A DNA stretch of 64,000 nucleotides, taken from contig OY294068.1 of the NCBI GenBank assembly GCA_958510875.1, positions 177,785,411 through 177,849,410 of the forward strand. Direction: 5' to 3'. Shown here piece by piece: positions 45,210-57,990 of the stretch. This DNA is from Endomychus coccineus. Its lineage: Eukaryota > Arthropoda > Insecta > Coleoptera > Endomychidae. The notes below the pieces were generated by a model. It saw only the letters and a list, made by a program, of their open reading frames with translations, searched no databases and had not been told where the DNA came from. Both the position numbers and the translations under genes were made by a program. Positions within the stretch are counted from its first letter, which is position 1. Each line of letters begins with the position of its first letter.

Positions 45210-46719
45210 TTGGTTCCTGATGGGTCCAAACGACGAATGACGATTGCTATCTTCAGGTTTTGGTGAGCAATAGCTCCCTACGCCTTCTTGTTACTCGAAC
45301 GGAACAATTCAGTTTATGACAATATATGATGTGAACTCAATTCGCTCATCCATATAAATAAAAGACGAGCAGTCGTATTTCCAACCGTATAATATTAATA
45401 TACTTGGTACGTTTTCCACGATATCGATTGCTAACGCAATTCCCGACGGATCACTTCTTCACTAGAGAAGTTGTATCAAGTGAACAAGGATGAATGAATT
45501 TCAGCAACAAATTACTCAAAATCGCAATTATTCCGTTCCCGTTGGCTGGCGAGCAAGTAATAAACAAATGAATGAATATGCATAAAGCCAATACTGTTCA
45601 ATCTAGTCGATATTATTTTGATTTCTCAAGAGACCTATTCAAACATCAACCAATTGTGATAGTGTTATTTATGTGCGCGTCCTCTTTTTATTTCTTCGCA
45701 AACAAGCCATAATTTTCCAGTAGTTCAGAAGTATTAAAGCGTGAATATTTCATCGCATTTCCACTCTATTATACCTTCACGCCAAGAATAACTGCAATTC
45801 TTTCAAGATATTGCGGTGCATAATAATACATAGTCGAGGAGTAATTTAAGTTTACATTATCAAGGAAACACGCCTGATCTGAGACCGCTTTATTACCGAG
45901 ATGGAAACCAGACCCTTTCGGGATTGTGAATGCATCTTCATTCTTTGTGTTTGAAACTAATAAATAAAGCCCATATTCTGCACAAAATCCAGTTCACCGT
46001 ACGTTATGCCATGCAATAGTTCTTTCTACGACTAGAATTGAAAATAACAACAAATTCTTTTAATGATCATATAATTTACATACATAGTTGTAACTGGTGA
46101 ATTCACGTTTGCCAAAATAGGAATACCGAGTACAGATTATTTATATCTTTCAAGATCATATCAGTTGTTTTGCACCATATGCAACTGTGATCTCACATTA
46201 TCATTCACCGCCTTCCTAGAAAACGATTGAATTCCCTTCTTTCATTTCCTCCCTTAACCAAAGATGATCGCACAATGGCTATAACACTATACAAAAATCT
46301 AGCATTTTCTAGGTTATTCCACTTGAGACCAATAGAGAACGACCATCCTGAATCGCTTACCGTTTGCCTGGATTTATCTTCCATCAGCCCACAATCAGGC
46401 GCAGTATACTTGAAGGCTATGGAGCCCAAACGGAACTTTGCCTATAATATCTCAAGAAATATCAAGAAATTCACACCAGTTATTGGCACATTTATATGAA
46501 ATAAAATTTTGGAGGCCTCCTTGAGAGTCTCTCATCATATGCTTTACCGCCAGAACTTCGTCGTTCACTGTCATGTTTCCTCTGAGTTAGATAATGTGGT
46601 GGGTGACATAGTCTTATCCGATGTCATGGCTTTCACCGCTTTTAACCTTGTAATGTACTGTCGATCTTCCTATGAGGTAGATCACTCCATGTTATGGTTC
46701 ACGTAGTCTTATCCGTTGA
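45210..46719. other. Intergenic sequence; unrecognised 90-codon frame
   Basis: A plus-strand frame at 46227-46499 contains RLFHLRPIENDHPESL, with no family motif. Since a LINE relic starts shortly after, it could be an unrecognised upstream part of that element. Confidence 0.3.
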
Positions 46720-47500
46720 AATGGCTTTCAACACCGTTGTTCCACAGGGATCTCTCTTGGCACCAACTTTGTTTTTGCTTCATATCAACAACTTATGGGA
46801 GCCTTTTGCATGATGGTATACTTCATACCGATTTTTTCTCTGAAGCTCCTACACCAGCGAAGTTAGGGACATAGGCTGGTCATACCAATAGATGTAGCAA
46901 ACATTTCTGAATGGGGATCTGATAATCTAGTTCAATTTAATGCAATTAAAACTCGAGCTTGTCTATTTTCAGGAAGGCAGATCCCACAATTCCTTATATG
47001 GTGATTCCAAGTGAAGACAACTACTTAATCCTGAGAAGTCGTCAATAACCATGTGGTATCACCAACAAGAGCAGTCTTTTGAGGGGCTTATTGCTGAAAC
47101 TACTTCACAGAAACTTCAATTTCTATTTCGTGCCATGGTTAATTCAACACCAGCTGCTCCTCTTGATCTACAAACCACAGATTTGTCATGTTCTGAAATA
47201 CTGTTCACAGGTATGGAATTCGGCTCCTAAACATACGCTGAAGTTCTTAGATTCTACCCATCCGTGAAAAAGCGATTCGTGGGGTTGGTTAGATCACATT
47301 CACAAATCAATCAACCTCTCTAGAATATCGATAAATGGTCGATGCTTATCGGAAATCTTGTCTATCAAGCATCGATTATTAGAACAAATGAACGCAAAAA
47401 TTCAATCAAAGGTAAGATTTCACCTCATATCCTTACATATCAAGACTATACGAAGATCATATGCCACTCTCCACTGGTTCTACATTTACAATATATATAA
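46720..47500 (+). pseudogene. Jockey-like LINE reverse transcriptase fragment
   Basis: Frames in order: VPQGSLLAPTLFLLHINNL (palm, about 46740), ISEWGSDNLVQFNAIKTRAC with LFSGRQIPQF (about 46905-46995), then LLLLIYKPQICHVLKYCSQV and WNSAPKHTLKFLDS (thumb and connection, about 47150-47260) and a region matching DHIHKSINLSRISINGRCLS. The FADD active site is not readable between the first two blocks. The order matches the family at 38040-38345 and 56120-57010. Fragmented by frameshifts; inactive. Confidence 0.65.
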
Positions 47501-47989
47501 ACCTTGAAATGTACGGTAGATCATGAGGGACTCAATCTTCTGTATATCAAAGTCATCAAAGTATGTAGTAGCTTCAACAAGTCATTCGGTAGTAGCATCC
47601 TGCTTCTGTAAAAGAACAGTTGGTGAGAGAACAAGCTTAGAGTTTCTTCGTTCAATAGACAATGTTTCAGTGCATATAGAGAATGGTCACTAGTTGGCAT
47701 ATTTTTCGGCAATGACCTTTTGGTTTTACTAGAATCTTTTTTCAGCGAATCAATTCTGCAACGTGATTCATTGATTCCCGCCATCGAAATTGAGCGGTGC
47801 ATGGTTTTGAGGGAAAAAACAAACCTTTTCCTTTTTATTACATGTGCATTGCTTTATTTCCTTGCTCAACCGGTCCAATAACGACGCAAAATACCTTCAA
47901 ACCATCGGATGTCCTTTTTCCAAGTGGCCAATGTAGATCACAGAAATCAGTCGAAAGAACTCCTATTTTCTGAAGTCAAGATACCATTC
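47501..47989. other. Intergenic sequence between two LINE relics, nothing recognised
   Basis: The minus-strand frame at 47521-47802 shows no domain. Confidence 0.4.
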
Positions 47990-48200
47990 ATCGGATCTGA
48001 TTATGACGCTCCCCAGGTAAAGGTGACTTCCAGCTGCAAGTACAGAAACCTTGTTCGGAAGATTTGATCTTACTTATTCACGAGTGCAAACAAGGCGTCT
48101 GCAACAAATACGCTTGCCGTTTCAGTCCTGCTTCATACTTTTGAAGTGGTGAAATGGACGATGAATGAGCTACATAGAATCGACAAAGACACAAAATATC
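47990..48200 (+). pseudogene. R2-like LINE scrap (family of 51480-52730)
   Basis: A frame reading APQVKVTSSCKYRNLVRKI, then NKASATNTLAVSVLLHTFEV and VKWTMNELHRIDKDTK is clearly related to the block at 51908-52110. Only about 65 residues of the region after the polymerase remain. Confidence 0.65.
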
Positions 48201-49199
48201 ATTCTCATGTGAAACGGTTAGACTACCTACCGTTCGTATATCCTTACAATTTTTTTCTAAGTGCATAAGAAGGCAAGATATTTCGATTTTTCACGTTTTT
48301 CGGAAATTTACATATTTTTATAGTTGATTTTCATGTAAAAAAAACACCTTGCCGGAGAATTGGATTGTCTTCGTGTTCTTCGGAATTAGATAGCATCCAT
48401 AAATTCTCTGTATCGGCTGTTGGTTCATCATAAACGGTTATATATCGTCACAGAAACTTATCAAGATGGCGAAAACTTGAATAAACGAAAAAATTGGATA
48501 TAAGAATTTCGAACACAATTGTCCAGAATCTAGATCAGATAGCTTTTAGCGAAGACATCATGATATCAAACTATATTCTATTTCAAAGGTATCTGGCTGA
48601 ATTCGATTGTTTTGTACATACTTTAACCAATTTGATTTATCCAAACAATAGAATTTATCGTCTAACACGTTATAATATTATCGATTCCTAGATAATTTAT
48701 TTAAATCGTATTCACATGGCATTCAAACAATTCAACGAATACCTACATTGATAAAGTTCACGTACATATTTATTGTAGGTCCAATTTTGCTAACAAATAA
48801 CCATTTAAATTTGTGCCAATAGAGGAAATAAATCAATTGATTTAACGACCAAAACAACCTAATCTAACCGCTCGCGTCCGATAAATACCAGATTTAGAGT
48901 TTATTTAAATCGGTTCACATAATTTACAACGCTATTCCAAATCTGCCTAAACCAATATCCACTTTAATGCATGCCCTCGACACTTACAAACGCCCCTTCC
49001 AGAATTCAATCAAATAGATAAATCATGCTATTCATATGCTCTCATCTTCAGACTCTTCAATTAAATTCCGTACGATTATATTTACAATAACCCCGTTGTG
49101 AGTTCTGGGTTATCGAAAGACCGGAATCTGTCCGGAACTAATATCGACCGTATGAAATAATGCGCATCTCTACATGGATTCATTCACACGAATAACCGA
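48201..49199. other. AT-rich sequence, nothing recognised
   Basis: No motif or RNA seen. The 5' limit of the Penelope-like relic that follows is approximate. Confidence 0.45.
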
Positions 49200-50160
49200 C
49201 TATTACTACTCCAAAAATTCAAAATGAAATGTAACGAATTCTTGAAGACAGCCACTCCATTTTCAGTGACAAGGATAAATTTATATTAACAAATATGGAA
49301 CCACACGTAACCAAATTGTATGGTCTTATCAAAAATTATAACGAAGGGTGGTTCATCAGACCATCCTATATAAATTCACCTCTTAGAGAACTATTAGTTA
49401 ACCCAATTCTAAATTCAAAACAATTTCAAATCTCTCGTCTCTCGTCTCAAACAATTCAATCATCATTTCGTGTGACGTTTCTAGTATGTTTCCAAAAATA
49501 CCTAGCATGGAATATCTACCACACTAATTGAAAATATATTACAAGAACAAAACATTAACATACTCATTCAAAATGGAATTTTACAACTATTTGAATATTG
49601 TATCTCAGAAAATTACCTGGAGTTTATTCACAATTTTTACAAGCAGAATCAAGGTTTAGCAATGGGTTCTCCTTTGAGTCCCTTATTGTCTGAAATATTT
49701 ATGTCCAACTTGGAGACAATATTTTTTAAATCATCACATACAAACAAATTTATTTTTGGTACATATGCATAGATGATATTATAGCATATTTCACAGGTAA
49801 TACAGATGAACTTAACTCATGAATACCTAATCCGCACTCACCCTGAAATTCAATTCAGACTAGAAACTGGAAATAATACAACAATCAATATTTTGGACCT
49901 AAAATTAGCAAGACAAAATAACACAATTTTTTTTGACATCTGTAGCAAACCTACCTATACAGATCTAACAATACTTGCAGACTCAACAGACACATGAAAT
50001 AGCAGCGTTCCAATCTATAATACGTAGGACCTTTTTCATACCATTACAAAATTTGACAATAACAAATTCAATAATAATGAATGGCGTAACAAGATTAACA
50101 AGATTAACAATGATTATTGAAATTAATTACAATTACGATCAAATACAAATAGCTAATTAG
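49200..50160 (+). pseudogene. Penelope-like element reverse transcriptase (relic)
   Basis: Order of motifs on the plus strand: KDKFILTNMEPHVTKLYGLI (about 49270), RPSYINSPLRELLVN, a block equivalent to SFDVTNLFPSIP in a shifted frame, ENILQEQNINILIQNGILQL-like, FIHNFYKQNQGLAMGSPLSP and LLSEIFMSNLE (about 49620-49720), the palm region that should hold YVDD but reads with a stop (TYA, TAG, MIL; about 49760), HPEIQFRLETGN, NILDLKLARQNN and ICSKPTYTD. The GLAMGSPLSP motif and the INFLDL...KPTYTD segment are characteristic of Penelope-like elements. Frameshifts and stops make it inactive. No GIY-YIG endonuclease is visible after it. Confidence 0.75.
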
Positions 50161-50181
50161 TGTGATAGAATCAGCGATAAA

Positions 50182-50239
50182 TGTCGGTAATTTTTGCATA
50201 ATTCTGTGTAATAAAAATCTTACAATTTAATTACCGACA
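50182..50239. repeat. 11-bp inverted repeat after the Penelope-like relic
   Basis: TGTCGGTAATT at 50182-50192 and AATTACCGACA at 50229-50239. Could be part of the element's 3' region; no other support. Confidence 0.5.
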
Positions 50240-51479
50240 GCCTAATACGTTTCCGCTTACTATCTCAACATAATTAACTTTAGTAGGTATGTGTATTATT
50301 CATTCATAGAATCGATTCGCTCCATTCAAATTTCATATAAATAGTTATGATTTTTCAATGTTTTCTCATTGTATGTTTTGATAATGAACTGTTAAGTTCG
50401 AAATTGCAATCAACTTTTTTTAAATAGACTGATATTTAAGAAAGTAAACTTTCTTGTTTTTATCTGACTATTATTTAATGGAATATTACCGAATTCATCT
50501 TATTGGCAATTGTGATTCAACACTTTCAAGTTCATTGCCAAAACAGAAAATAAAAGGGATTGAAAATTTGAAGGGTATAATTTACAGGAAGATGATTTGG
50601 AAAGGAATGGGTGACTACTAGATTGCGTAAAACTTCAAGTGATAAATAACCACAATTAGGGAAAGTAGAAACATTCTTGGAGGTCTTGTGAATGAGGGAT
50701 CTAAGTTAACAGTGCAAACTGTCTGGAGTTTCCCGAGTCTACTTATTGGTCACAAAGTGAATTATTTGGAAATGTATTCTTACGTCCAATGTATTGGAAT
50801 ATTTATATCAAACTTCAAAAGATCCTACTTATCATCAAATCTGCCCAAGTTAGCAGGTTCACTCTATCAGACAATTTCTACTCTTACATGAAATTATGTT
50901 TTAATATCAAGATGATGCTGGGAATTTCATTGATTCGAAGTACGTCATTGCATAATAATTCTGTTAAATTAGTCGTCCATGAATTTGATAATGTATTTTT
51001 CATCATCTATGTATATTTTTCACCTTCACAGGAGAAAGGGAAAGTGATATTTGATGATGTAATTTTGTTTTATCTGTTTCAAGTAGAATATATTAATTCT
51101 CAAATGCATGTCATATTCGAACACAGAGTAGGAATCCAATGCAATTGTTTTTACTTGTAATGGAAGGTATGAAAATTGTCGAAAGTTCCAAAATGGATCA
51201 TTTTCATCTTTGAAAACTCAACTGACATTAGCTGAGAGGAGAAATGCTGAGATTATCTGCAATGAACTGAATATGAGTGAGATATTTACGTTGAACTGTA
51301 ATATCATTCTTAAGGTTCCTTTCTACAACTCCACCTGTATCAAATGAAAGGTATAAGATGAGCTATTTTGTTGTCTCATGTATCCTCAAGGCTTAGTGGA
51401 CTTACAAGCAACGTAGATGATTCTATATATAGAAGCGCAACTTTTCCATGGGATGCATAGAATATCTGTTACCTCCTTG
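50240..51479. other. AT-rich sequence, nothing recognised
   Basis: The plus-strand frame at 50789-51160 (123 codons) has no recognisable motif. Confidence 0.45.
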
Positions 51480-52730
51480 CTAGACTGGTTCTGCTATCAC
51501 ATCAGGCACACGACATGTCTTGGCGATTGGTAACATTCAAGAGAGGTGTTTCCCAAGGAGAGCCCTTGAGTCACCTATTGTTCAACATCTCACTGTTGCT
51601 GCTTTCTATTGCGTTAAGACGGATATTAGTCTGGACAGCCAAACGACCGGAAGAATCAGATCACTCACTTATTCCATACGGATGATCTGAAAATGTATGC
51701 CTCTAGGGAAAAAATCCTCAATAAAGCTCTCAACGTAGTTCCAGAATATACACGAGCCATAGGTGTGGAGTTGGGATTGGACAAGTGCGCAGTGTTTCAT
51801 TTCTCCGGAAGTGCACGAGAATATGCAGCTTGCCGACTGAAGAATCTTCAAACATTTTGATGCTGGGGAGACTTATCGATACCTGAGAATTGAACAGCTT
51901 ACTAATTATGATGCTTCCCAGGTGAAGGTGGCTCTCCGCGGCAAGTACAGAAACCTTGTTCGAAACGTTTCGTTTTCCTGACTTTCGAGTGAGACCAAGG
52001 CTTCTGCAACAAATATGCTTGCCATTCGAGTTCTGTTCCACTCTTTTGGAGTTGTGAAATGGACGGTCGATGAGCCGCATAGACTCGACAAAGACACCCG
52101 ATGAATGATGCGTATCTATCACAGTTTGCATCCTACGTCGTCCGTTTTCCGCATTTATCTCCCACGTCACCGGGGAGGTAGGAGACTCCTTAGTCTGAAG
52201 GGTCTACATCGAGATGTAGTTCTGAGTATCGCATGTACAGTTCATAGGAATCCTGTCCCCTCCTGTGCCATGTCAAAAGTCACGAATTGGACGAAGTGGC
52301 AACGTTTATTGTTAAGGCAACACAAAGAGGGGCGAAAGAACTTGGTTTCGAATATCATATCAGTCGAGAAAGCCAACCTTCTCGCCTGAAAGCCCAGATA
52401 AATGCCGCGTAGCAAGATCTTATCCTCAGGCTACATGTTGACAAACAGATACACGGTGTTTTCTACAGAAACATCGAAACGCTCGGCATGTCAACCAGAC
52501 TGACCTTCGTCTATCTAAGGTCAGCTGGGCTTACATCCGAGACCGAGGCAATTTCCGTAGCTTGACAAGATGGCGTAATCAACACCTTGGTCTATCACCG
52601 CAACGTGATGGGTGTTCACGTTCCTGATGTCAGCTGCAGGGCCTGTCGATAGGCACCTGGGACGCACCTCCATCTGATGTCGGCATATCTGGCAAAACGT
52701 ACTAGGTATTGAATTTATGGAAAGAGAAAC
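51480..52730 (+). pseudogene. R2-like (or Utopia-like) LINE, polymerase to C-terminus (relic)
   Basis: Frames in order: TFKRGVSQGEPLSHLLFNIS (palm, about 51540), HLFHTDDLKMYA (the catalytic YMDDLKxYA motif with altered first residues, about 51670-51710), ALNVVPEYTRAIGVELGLDK with CAVFHF, AGETYRYLRIEQL, ASQVKVALRGKYRNLVR, ATNMLAIRVLFHSFGVVKWT, LHPTSSVFRIYLPRHRGGRR, LLSLKGLHRDVVL, and a C-terminal region with MGVHVPDVSCRACR and THLHLMSA (cysteine-histidine pattern; about 52605-52690). The SSVxRLYLPRxxGGRGL block and YMDDLK active site are typical of R2-superfamily-like elements in animals. Several shifts and a stop break the frame; the N-terminal half and the restriction-like endonuclease are not recognisable. 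Confidence 0.65.
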
Positions 52731-52806
52731 GTTACTTTCCACGTTCAAATATGATTTGCAGTTTGAACGTGGAATGTAACGTATTATAGTTCACTATAAT
52801 ACGTTA
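52731..52806. repeat. Two consecutive hairpins sharing a strand
   Basis: 52731-52749 pairs with 52762-52780 (18 of 19 bases, core CCACGTTCAAA), and TAACGTATTATAG at 52777-52789 pairs perfectly with 52794-52806 across a TTCA loop. The two stems overlap at GTAAC. They follow directly after the R2-like relic. Confidence 0.85.
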
Positions 52807-55800
52807 ATAATCAATATGAGAATGAGATAGTAGGTACATCAGGTATTCAAAGAACATAGAAGAGAGAATATGGACTATGTCACCATATATCAGCAATTTG
52901 ATTAATGACCATGAATCTTACAACAAATTAGAAAAAAAAAGTAGATTTTCCCTGAAAACAATTCTACACACTACCGATTCAAGGTTGCCACGAATCCTCC
53001 TTCAATTTAAATAGTCAATTGAACTACATGCTCATTTCATCAATTTCAGTAGTCAATTCTTGTCTATAAACCAGAATATCGTGAAATCTATATAATGTAA
53101 TGTATCGTAATTTCTGGGTATTCTGGTTCGTTCAATTCCACTAAAATGAGAAAAATTACTGATAGTCACGTCTATTATTTCTTCTTGTAATTTGGAAAGG
53201 AAATGATGAGAAGAATTATCAAGAATGAACTTTTAGTCTCTGTCCAAATGTTTCCGAAGTCATCATACTCACGTAAACGAATGTAGTTTATTCTAATAAG
53301 AGGTAAAGTCATCTATCATTATTGTCCCTATGTATTATTTTCACAACTTTCTAATCATATTATTAGAACCGCCGCTAACAATATAATTTTTGTGAGCCTG
53401 TGTATTGGGTATCTTAGACGTGAAACAAAGGTTTATCTCCATGTAAGTCGACAAATAGTTTAATTGAAGATGAGGAGTATTTACAACTAATCAGCAGCAC
53501 ATCTTGCTGAGTTATGCAATTATATACAATGGCTGAAATATATACTAAACGGCAGTAGCATTAACAAGACTGTTGTAATTTTATACTCTTTCCAATATTA
53601 TTCGTGATTCTGGATTCTGCTACTACGACTCTCTTCGAATGCTGATAAAACAAAAAACCTCTTTATAATGAAAATGGCAGAGATCGCCCGACTTCTCGAC
53701 CCAGGAAATATGAATTCCCTCTTGGATGTAGGATATTTCAAGACAAAAGCAGTTGGTTCCGTAAATAGTGGATTACGAAAAGTGCTTTCTTACATATCTT
53801 GTTGATATTAGCTACGAGCAACATTGAAAACACAATTTGAAAATGTCGATGTTTGTTGAATAATGAAATATTCAGTTCTCCTTTCCGTAAGCTAGTGATG
53901 TTATTCCTTGCAAATTAAGTTCCATGAATTTTGATGGCGCTCTCGATTGAGATGTCTTTGTTTACAGTAATGATGTCTGCATGCTTTCAGCTGTATATAC
54001 GCTCGTATACCCATACTCAATTCAGATTTCAGAAATTCCTTCTCAGATCGTTTGAAAGACTTAGATCTTGATACACATTCCCCACACACCTTATATAGTT
54101 CCGCCATGAAAGATTATCAATTATTTCTCCTTGTGATTGTGAAAATTTCATAATGACAAACTATTACAGATTTTCCAAAACCTTCGCAAGCTGTGATCAT
54201 TCACCAGGAAGGATTCTCGTGAAGTAGATACTTGTATTACTGCCAACATTCATTTGGAGACCATAAGATTATATCAAACCTATTACTAAACTGTACCTAA
54301 TGTATTGTTATAAAAAAAGGCTTTACTTTTTTTTTATTTATAAACTTCTATGAATTATATTTGTATGAAATTTTCTTTTTTTAATATTCCGGCTAGCTTT
54401 CTTCATTTTGTGTTGATTTGAATTTATATTTTTTATTTGATTTCAAAATGTTCTTTTTATATATTCTATGGAATTAAACACAATATTTTTGTTGGAATGT
54501 TAAAAGTTCTATATTTAAAATTAATGATTCTATGGTATATCTTACGATTAGTTTTATGTTCTACAATTCTATGCTTAACCTCCAAAACTGGTTAATATTA
54601 CTTATTATTTATAAACAACAATCCTACTTTCAGATATACAAATGATGATACAATGATGAAATTATAAACAAACTTACTTTCAAGTTATATCCAATTATAT
54701 GATGGAAAATGTAGGCAATGTTCAGTTGATTTTATCTTCTTGAAGATTTGATTTAATTATTCACTTTAAAACACAATTACTCTGCTTTGAAACATTCACA
54801 AACACAGGTAAGCTACGTTGTTATTTCTTTTGAAATTCAGGAACTGTTGATGATAAATTGTTAACTTTGTTTTATTCTTTCAAGATATAAAACATGTAAA
54901 ACTTCTTCAATTATATTCTGAAACTTCATCGAAGACTGGATACTATACGATGCTATTTATTAGCTGTGGTTATTATAACCTTACTTTGTTATGAAGATTA
55001 AAGAACACTACTTGATTCGTAGAAAAATTTTACTAGCTTCGGTTACTTTAACTTATCGGAGCTACTGAGACTACTTGAGTTCTCCCATGTTATTCAAAAA
55101 CTAAGGTTATGGAAATATGCTTGAGCTGCAGAAGATGCTTGGATCTTAGATGTTATTGCAAGACTGAACTCTTTTCTATTTCTGATTTCCTTTTATAGGA
55201 GTACAAAGGCAAGCCAGTTGATGTCATAATTGACCAATGAAATGTTTTCTTCGCTTATCAAGGATGCTTTGGTTATTGTTGAAAACTGACAAAACTTTTA
55301 ATTGTTGACCTATTTGACGTTTCTTAATTGTCTCGACCAATCAGAATGGAGTATTCTATAAATTTTGAATTATCGAAGATTTTCAAATTATTTGAAGTGA
55401 TTATGCTTTCTGCAATTTAAATTAATATTGCCTACATTTTTCCACACATTTTGGTATAAGATAACCTATGATCAGGTTAATATTAACTTGATTATTCCAA
55501 TATTTATATCAAATTTGACATTTGCCATTTTTTAAATCTAATACATAATATAAATTATCAATAACATTTCTTATAACATTATAGGACTCAAATTTCCTAA
55601 TTCTATCTTGAATCTATAACATATTTTGATAGTTTGTGCTATCTTATGATAGTCTGGGAATCATTTCAATTATTATTTCTTCTTTCGTATCACTGTACGT
55701 TTATCCACTTTCACTGTTTTCTTGTTTACACTTCTTATTCTATTTACATTATGGTTTATTTTGTTCTACATTGTTCATTTCCTTATACTATCTACAACTT

Positions 55801-56119
55801 AACTTTTAATAATGTCTTTAATTCCATATTTTATATATTTTATTATTCTTTTCTGATTTTTTAATGTTCGGTAGGTTCAATTTTTATTATTTTATGTTGT
55901 TTAGGACATGAAATCATAACAGTATGTTCGATTACTACAACACAGATTTTAGTCAGTTGTGATTTGCTATCGTATGGTTATGTTGCAGGGATTGTATCGT
56001 CTTCCAACGAGGGCTCTCCCATGATTAAATTGTTCAATTTATGGATAGTGGGCACCCAACACTAATTAGCGACGATCAAATTGGAATCATAAGAAGATCG
56101 TTCGAAAGGCTTAGAAGAC
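52807..56119. other. Long AT-rich stretch, nothing recognised
   Basis: Very AT-rich, notably 54300-55870 with many T and A runs. Open frames (53901-54107 minus, 55634-55864 plus) are low-complexity or without motif. No RNA gene seen. Confidence 0.45.
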
Positions 56120-57010
56120 ATTGTGTGAGTACCTTAGTCTATTTTGCAGAAGTAGAACAACATATATCAACATTCCGTTGGAATTGACCACCTATCCCGT
56201 CCACAGCTTTGTAGATGTAATATACTCCATACCGCTTTCTCATCTAGAGCCCCCATACCATCCATTGAACTCAGAGGAGCAAGACAGAGACAAGTTGATG
56301 GAATTGATCGAGATCTGGTAACGATTTTGGAATGGAGATCTTATAATCTAGTTTCTAGTTTAACGCAAACAAAACTCAAGCTTTCGTCTTCTCTGGGAAG
56401 GCGTAACTCACAATCCCTAATACGATAATGTCAGGTTCAACTATTCCTTTGAAGTCTTCCATATCCATGCTTGGCATCACCACCAATAGCACCCTCTCAT
56501 GGGATGATCATGTGAGGTCGAATGCAGAAGCCGCTCCACAAAAATTGGTTGCTTATTCCGTGCCAAGAGCTACTTTACATCCTACCAGCTCCTCACAATC
56601 TATAAAGCACATATTCAACCTGTCCTGGGAGACAGGTTGAATATACAGGTTCAACATACGTTGAACGAATTCATTGACCTCTCTAGAACATCGAAGAAAG
56701 GTATGCGATCTCTCCTTTTCCTATAGATATTTCCATGGTCGGTGTTCATCAGAAATCCGGTCTGATGTAACGCATGCAGATTCCTGATAGGAAGAAACGA
56801 GCGCAAACTGGTCATACGCCTTCATTGTCGAGCTCGAGACCTGCCGAACTTCTTCCTAACATACTTTATTTTTCCATCGAACAGTGAAATTGTGGGACTC
56901 CAACCCTTCAAGAAAAATTCAAATGCGTATCCTCTCTATCAAATTCCCATCGCTGACTCACACGATGTTCTTCGAACATTATAGGTCACCCTCTCCTGCA
57001 GTCAAAGTAT
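56120..57010 (+). pseudogene. Jockey-like LINE reverse transcriptase C-terminal relic
   Basis: Frames in order: SIPLSHLEPPYHPLNSEEQD, ILEWRSYNLVSSLTQTKLK (cf. WGxxNLVxFNASKTQA), LGITTNSTLSWDDHVRSNAE (about 56465-56530), LLTIYKAHIQPVL-like, DLSRTSKK/EHRRKVCDLSLFYRYFHG (about 56680-56745), SSEIRN, and a C-terminus equivalent to VELETCRTSSYHTYFF followed by RTVKLWDSLP near 56890. The end (SxxxxAVxLWNxLPxxVFP) is the common C-terminal pattern of such elements. It belongs with the fragments at 38040-38345 and 46720-47500. Frameshifts and an internal duplication (TATACAGGTTCAACATACG repeats near 56630-56660) disable it. Confidence 0.65.
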
Positions 57011-57769
57011 AGGCAAAAATTCACTCAGTTGGGAAAGTGAAAGGTGAACATATCGCTTCTAGTGCTTCTCCGATTGAACCTTGCGGTTCTGGAAGTTCGA
57101 TTTGTTGGTAACGGTGAAGCTTTTCAGAATCCTAGTCAGAATAACTCTGATAATAATATTTCTAAGAATTATGAGGATAGCGTTACCAAAATTCTTTTAG
57201 CTCCTACCAAATCAGATAGAGTTATGAGGAAACCTGATAAACTAGATTTATGAGTAAGGCATCAGTTGAATTTGTCAATACTTATCGTTATATTCTTTAG
57301 TTTCAAGAAGGAATGGAATATAATGTATTTCTATGTTGTAGTTTGTTATGAGCATACGGTTATGTTGTAGATATATCAATTGTCACCGTCATACCAGCTA
57401 CGGCCATTAAGACTAATCAATTCTGTCGTAAGCTTTGTAAGCCTCTTGGTGATGACGTCAGACCGACTTTCTCACTCAGCATGTAGGTCTTGTGCTATAG
57501 TGGTAATTGGTCCAGCGCAGGGCAACAAGGATGTCCTATGTGTGACGTAGACAAATTGAAACTGGCAAATTTAACGTCATTTGCTGCCTATCGACTCCGT
57601 AGGGACCTCATCATACAGAGCTCTACAAAACGGCTTCAATGTTGATTTGTCATACTTGTTCCAATTAAACCAAAATTACCTCATAGGTCATTAGTACAAG
57701 ATCAAGAAAGTGCCTTTTAAAACGACCACACGACAGAACTTCCTCTCATACAGAGTTCTCGAAGTGTGT
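57011..57769. other. Intergenic sequence, nothing recognised
   Basis: The frame at 57044-57253 contains an asparagine/serine-rich segment (NNSDNNISKNYEDS) without a known domain. Confidence 0.4.
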
Positions 57770-57990
57770 TCCCGAAAAGTAATTTCTTCCATAGTTTTAG
57801 AATGTGTCCATACCGTCGTAAATAAGTATCAACGGTGACTCCTAAATACTCAAAGATTATACTTTTGATATATTACCTTCATTGCTGAGCATAAGTGTGG
57901 AGATGTTCGGTAGTTCGTTAGATTGCAAAGACCAAGATAGGAATTTTGTTTCATATTTATTATCATACCTCCAGTTGCATACTATAAAGT
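57770..57990 (-). pseudogene. Possible LINE thumb-region scrap
   Basis: A minus-strand frame reads IFEYLGVTVDTYLRRYGHIL with LWKKLLFG after it, resembling the FKYLGVTID...H block after the polymerase palm of I-type LINEs, and a neighbouring frame has LPNISTLMLSNEG. The match is short and could be chance. Confidence 0.3.

Noticed and set aside
46227..46499. 90-codon frame as a host gene
   Set aside because: No domain, splice signals or start context could be recognised, and it borders a LINE relic.
51669..52170. 146-codon minus-strand frame
   Set aside because: It is antisense to the R2-like relic; the polymerase and RIYLPRHRGGR motifs are on the plus strand.
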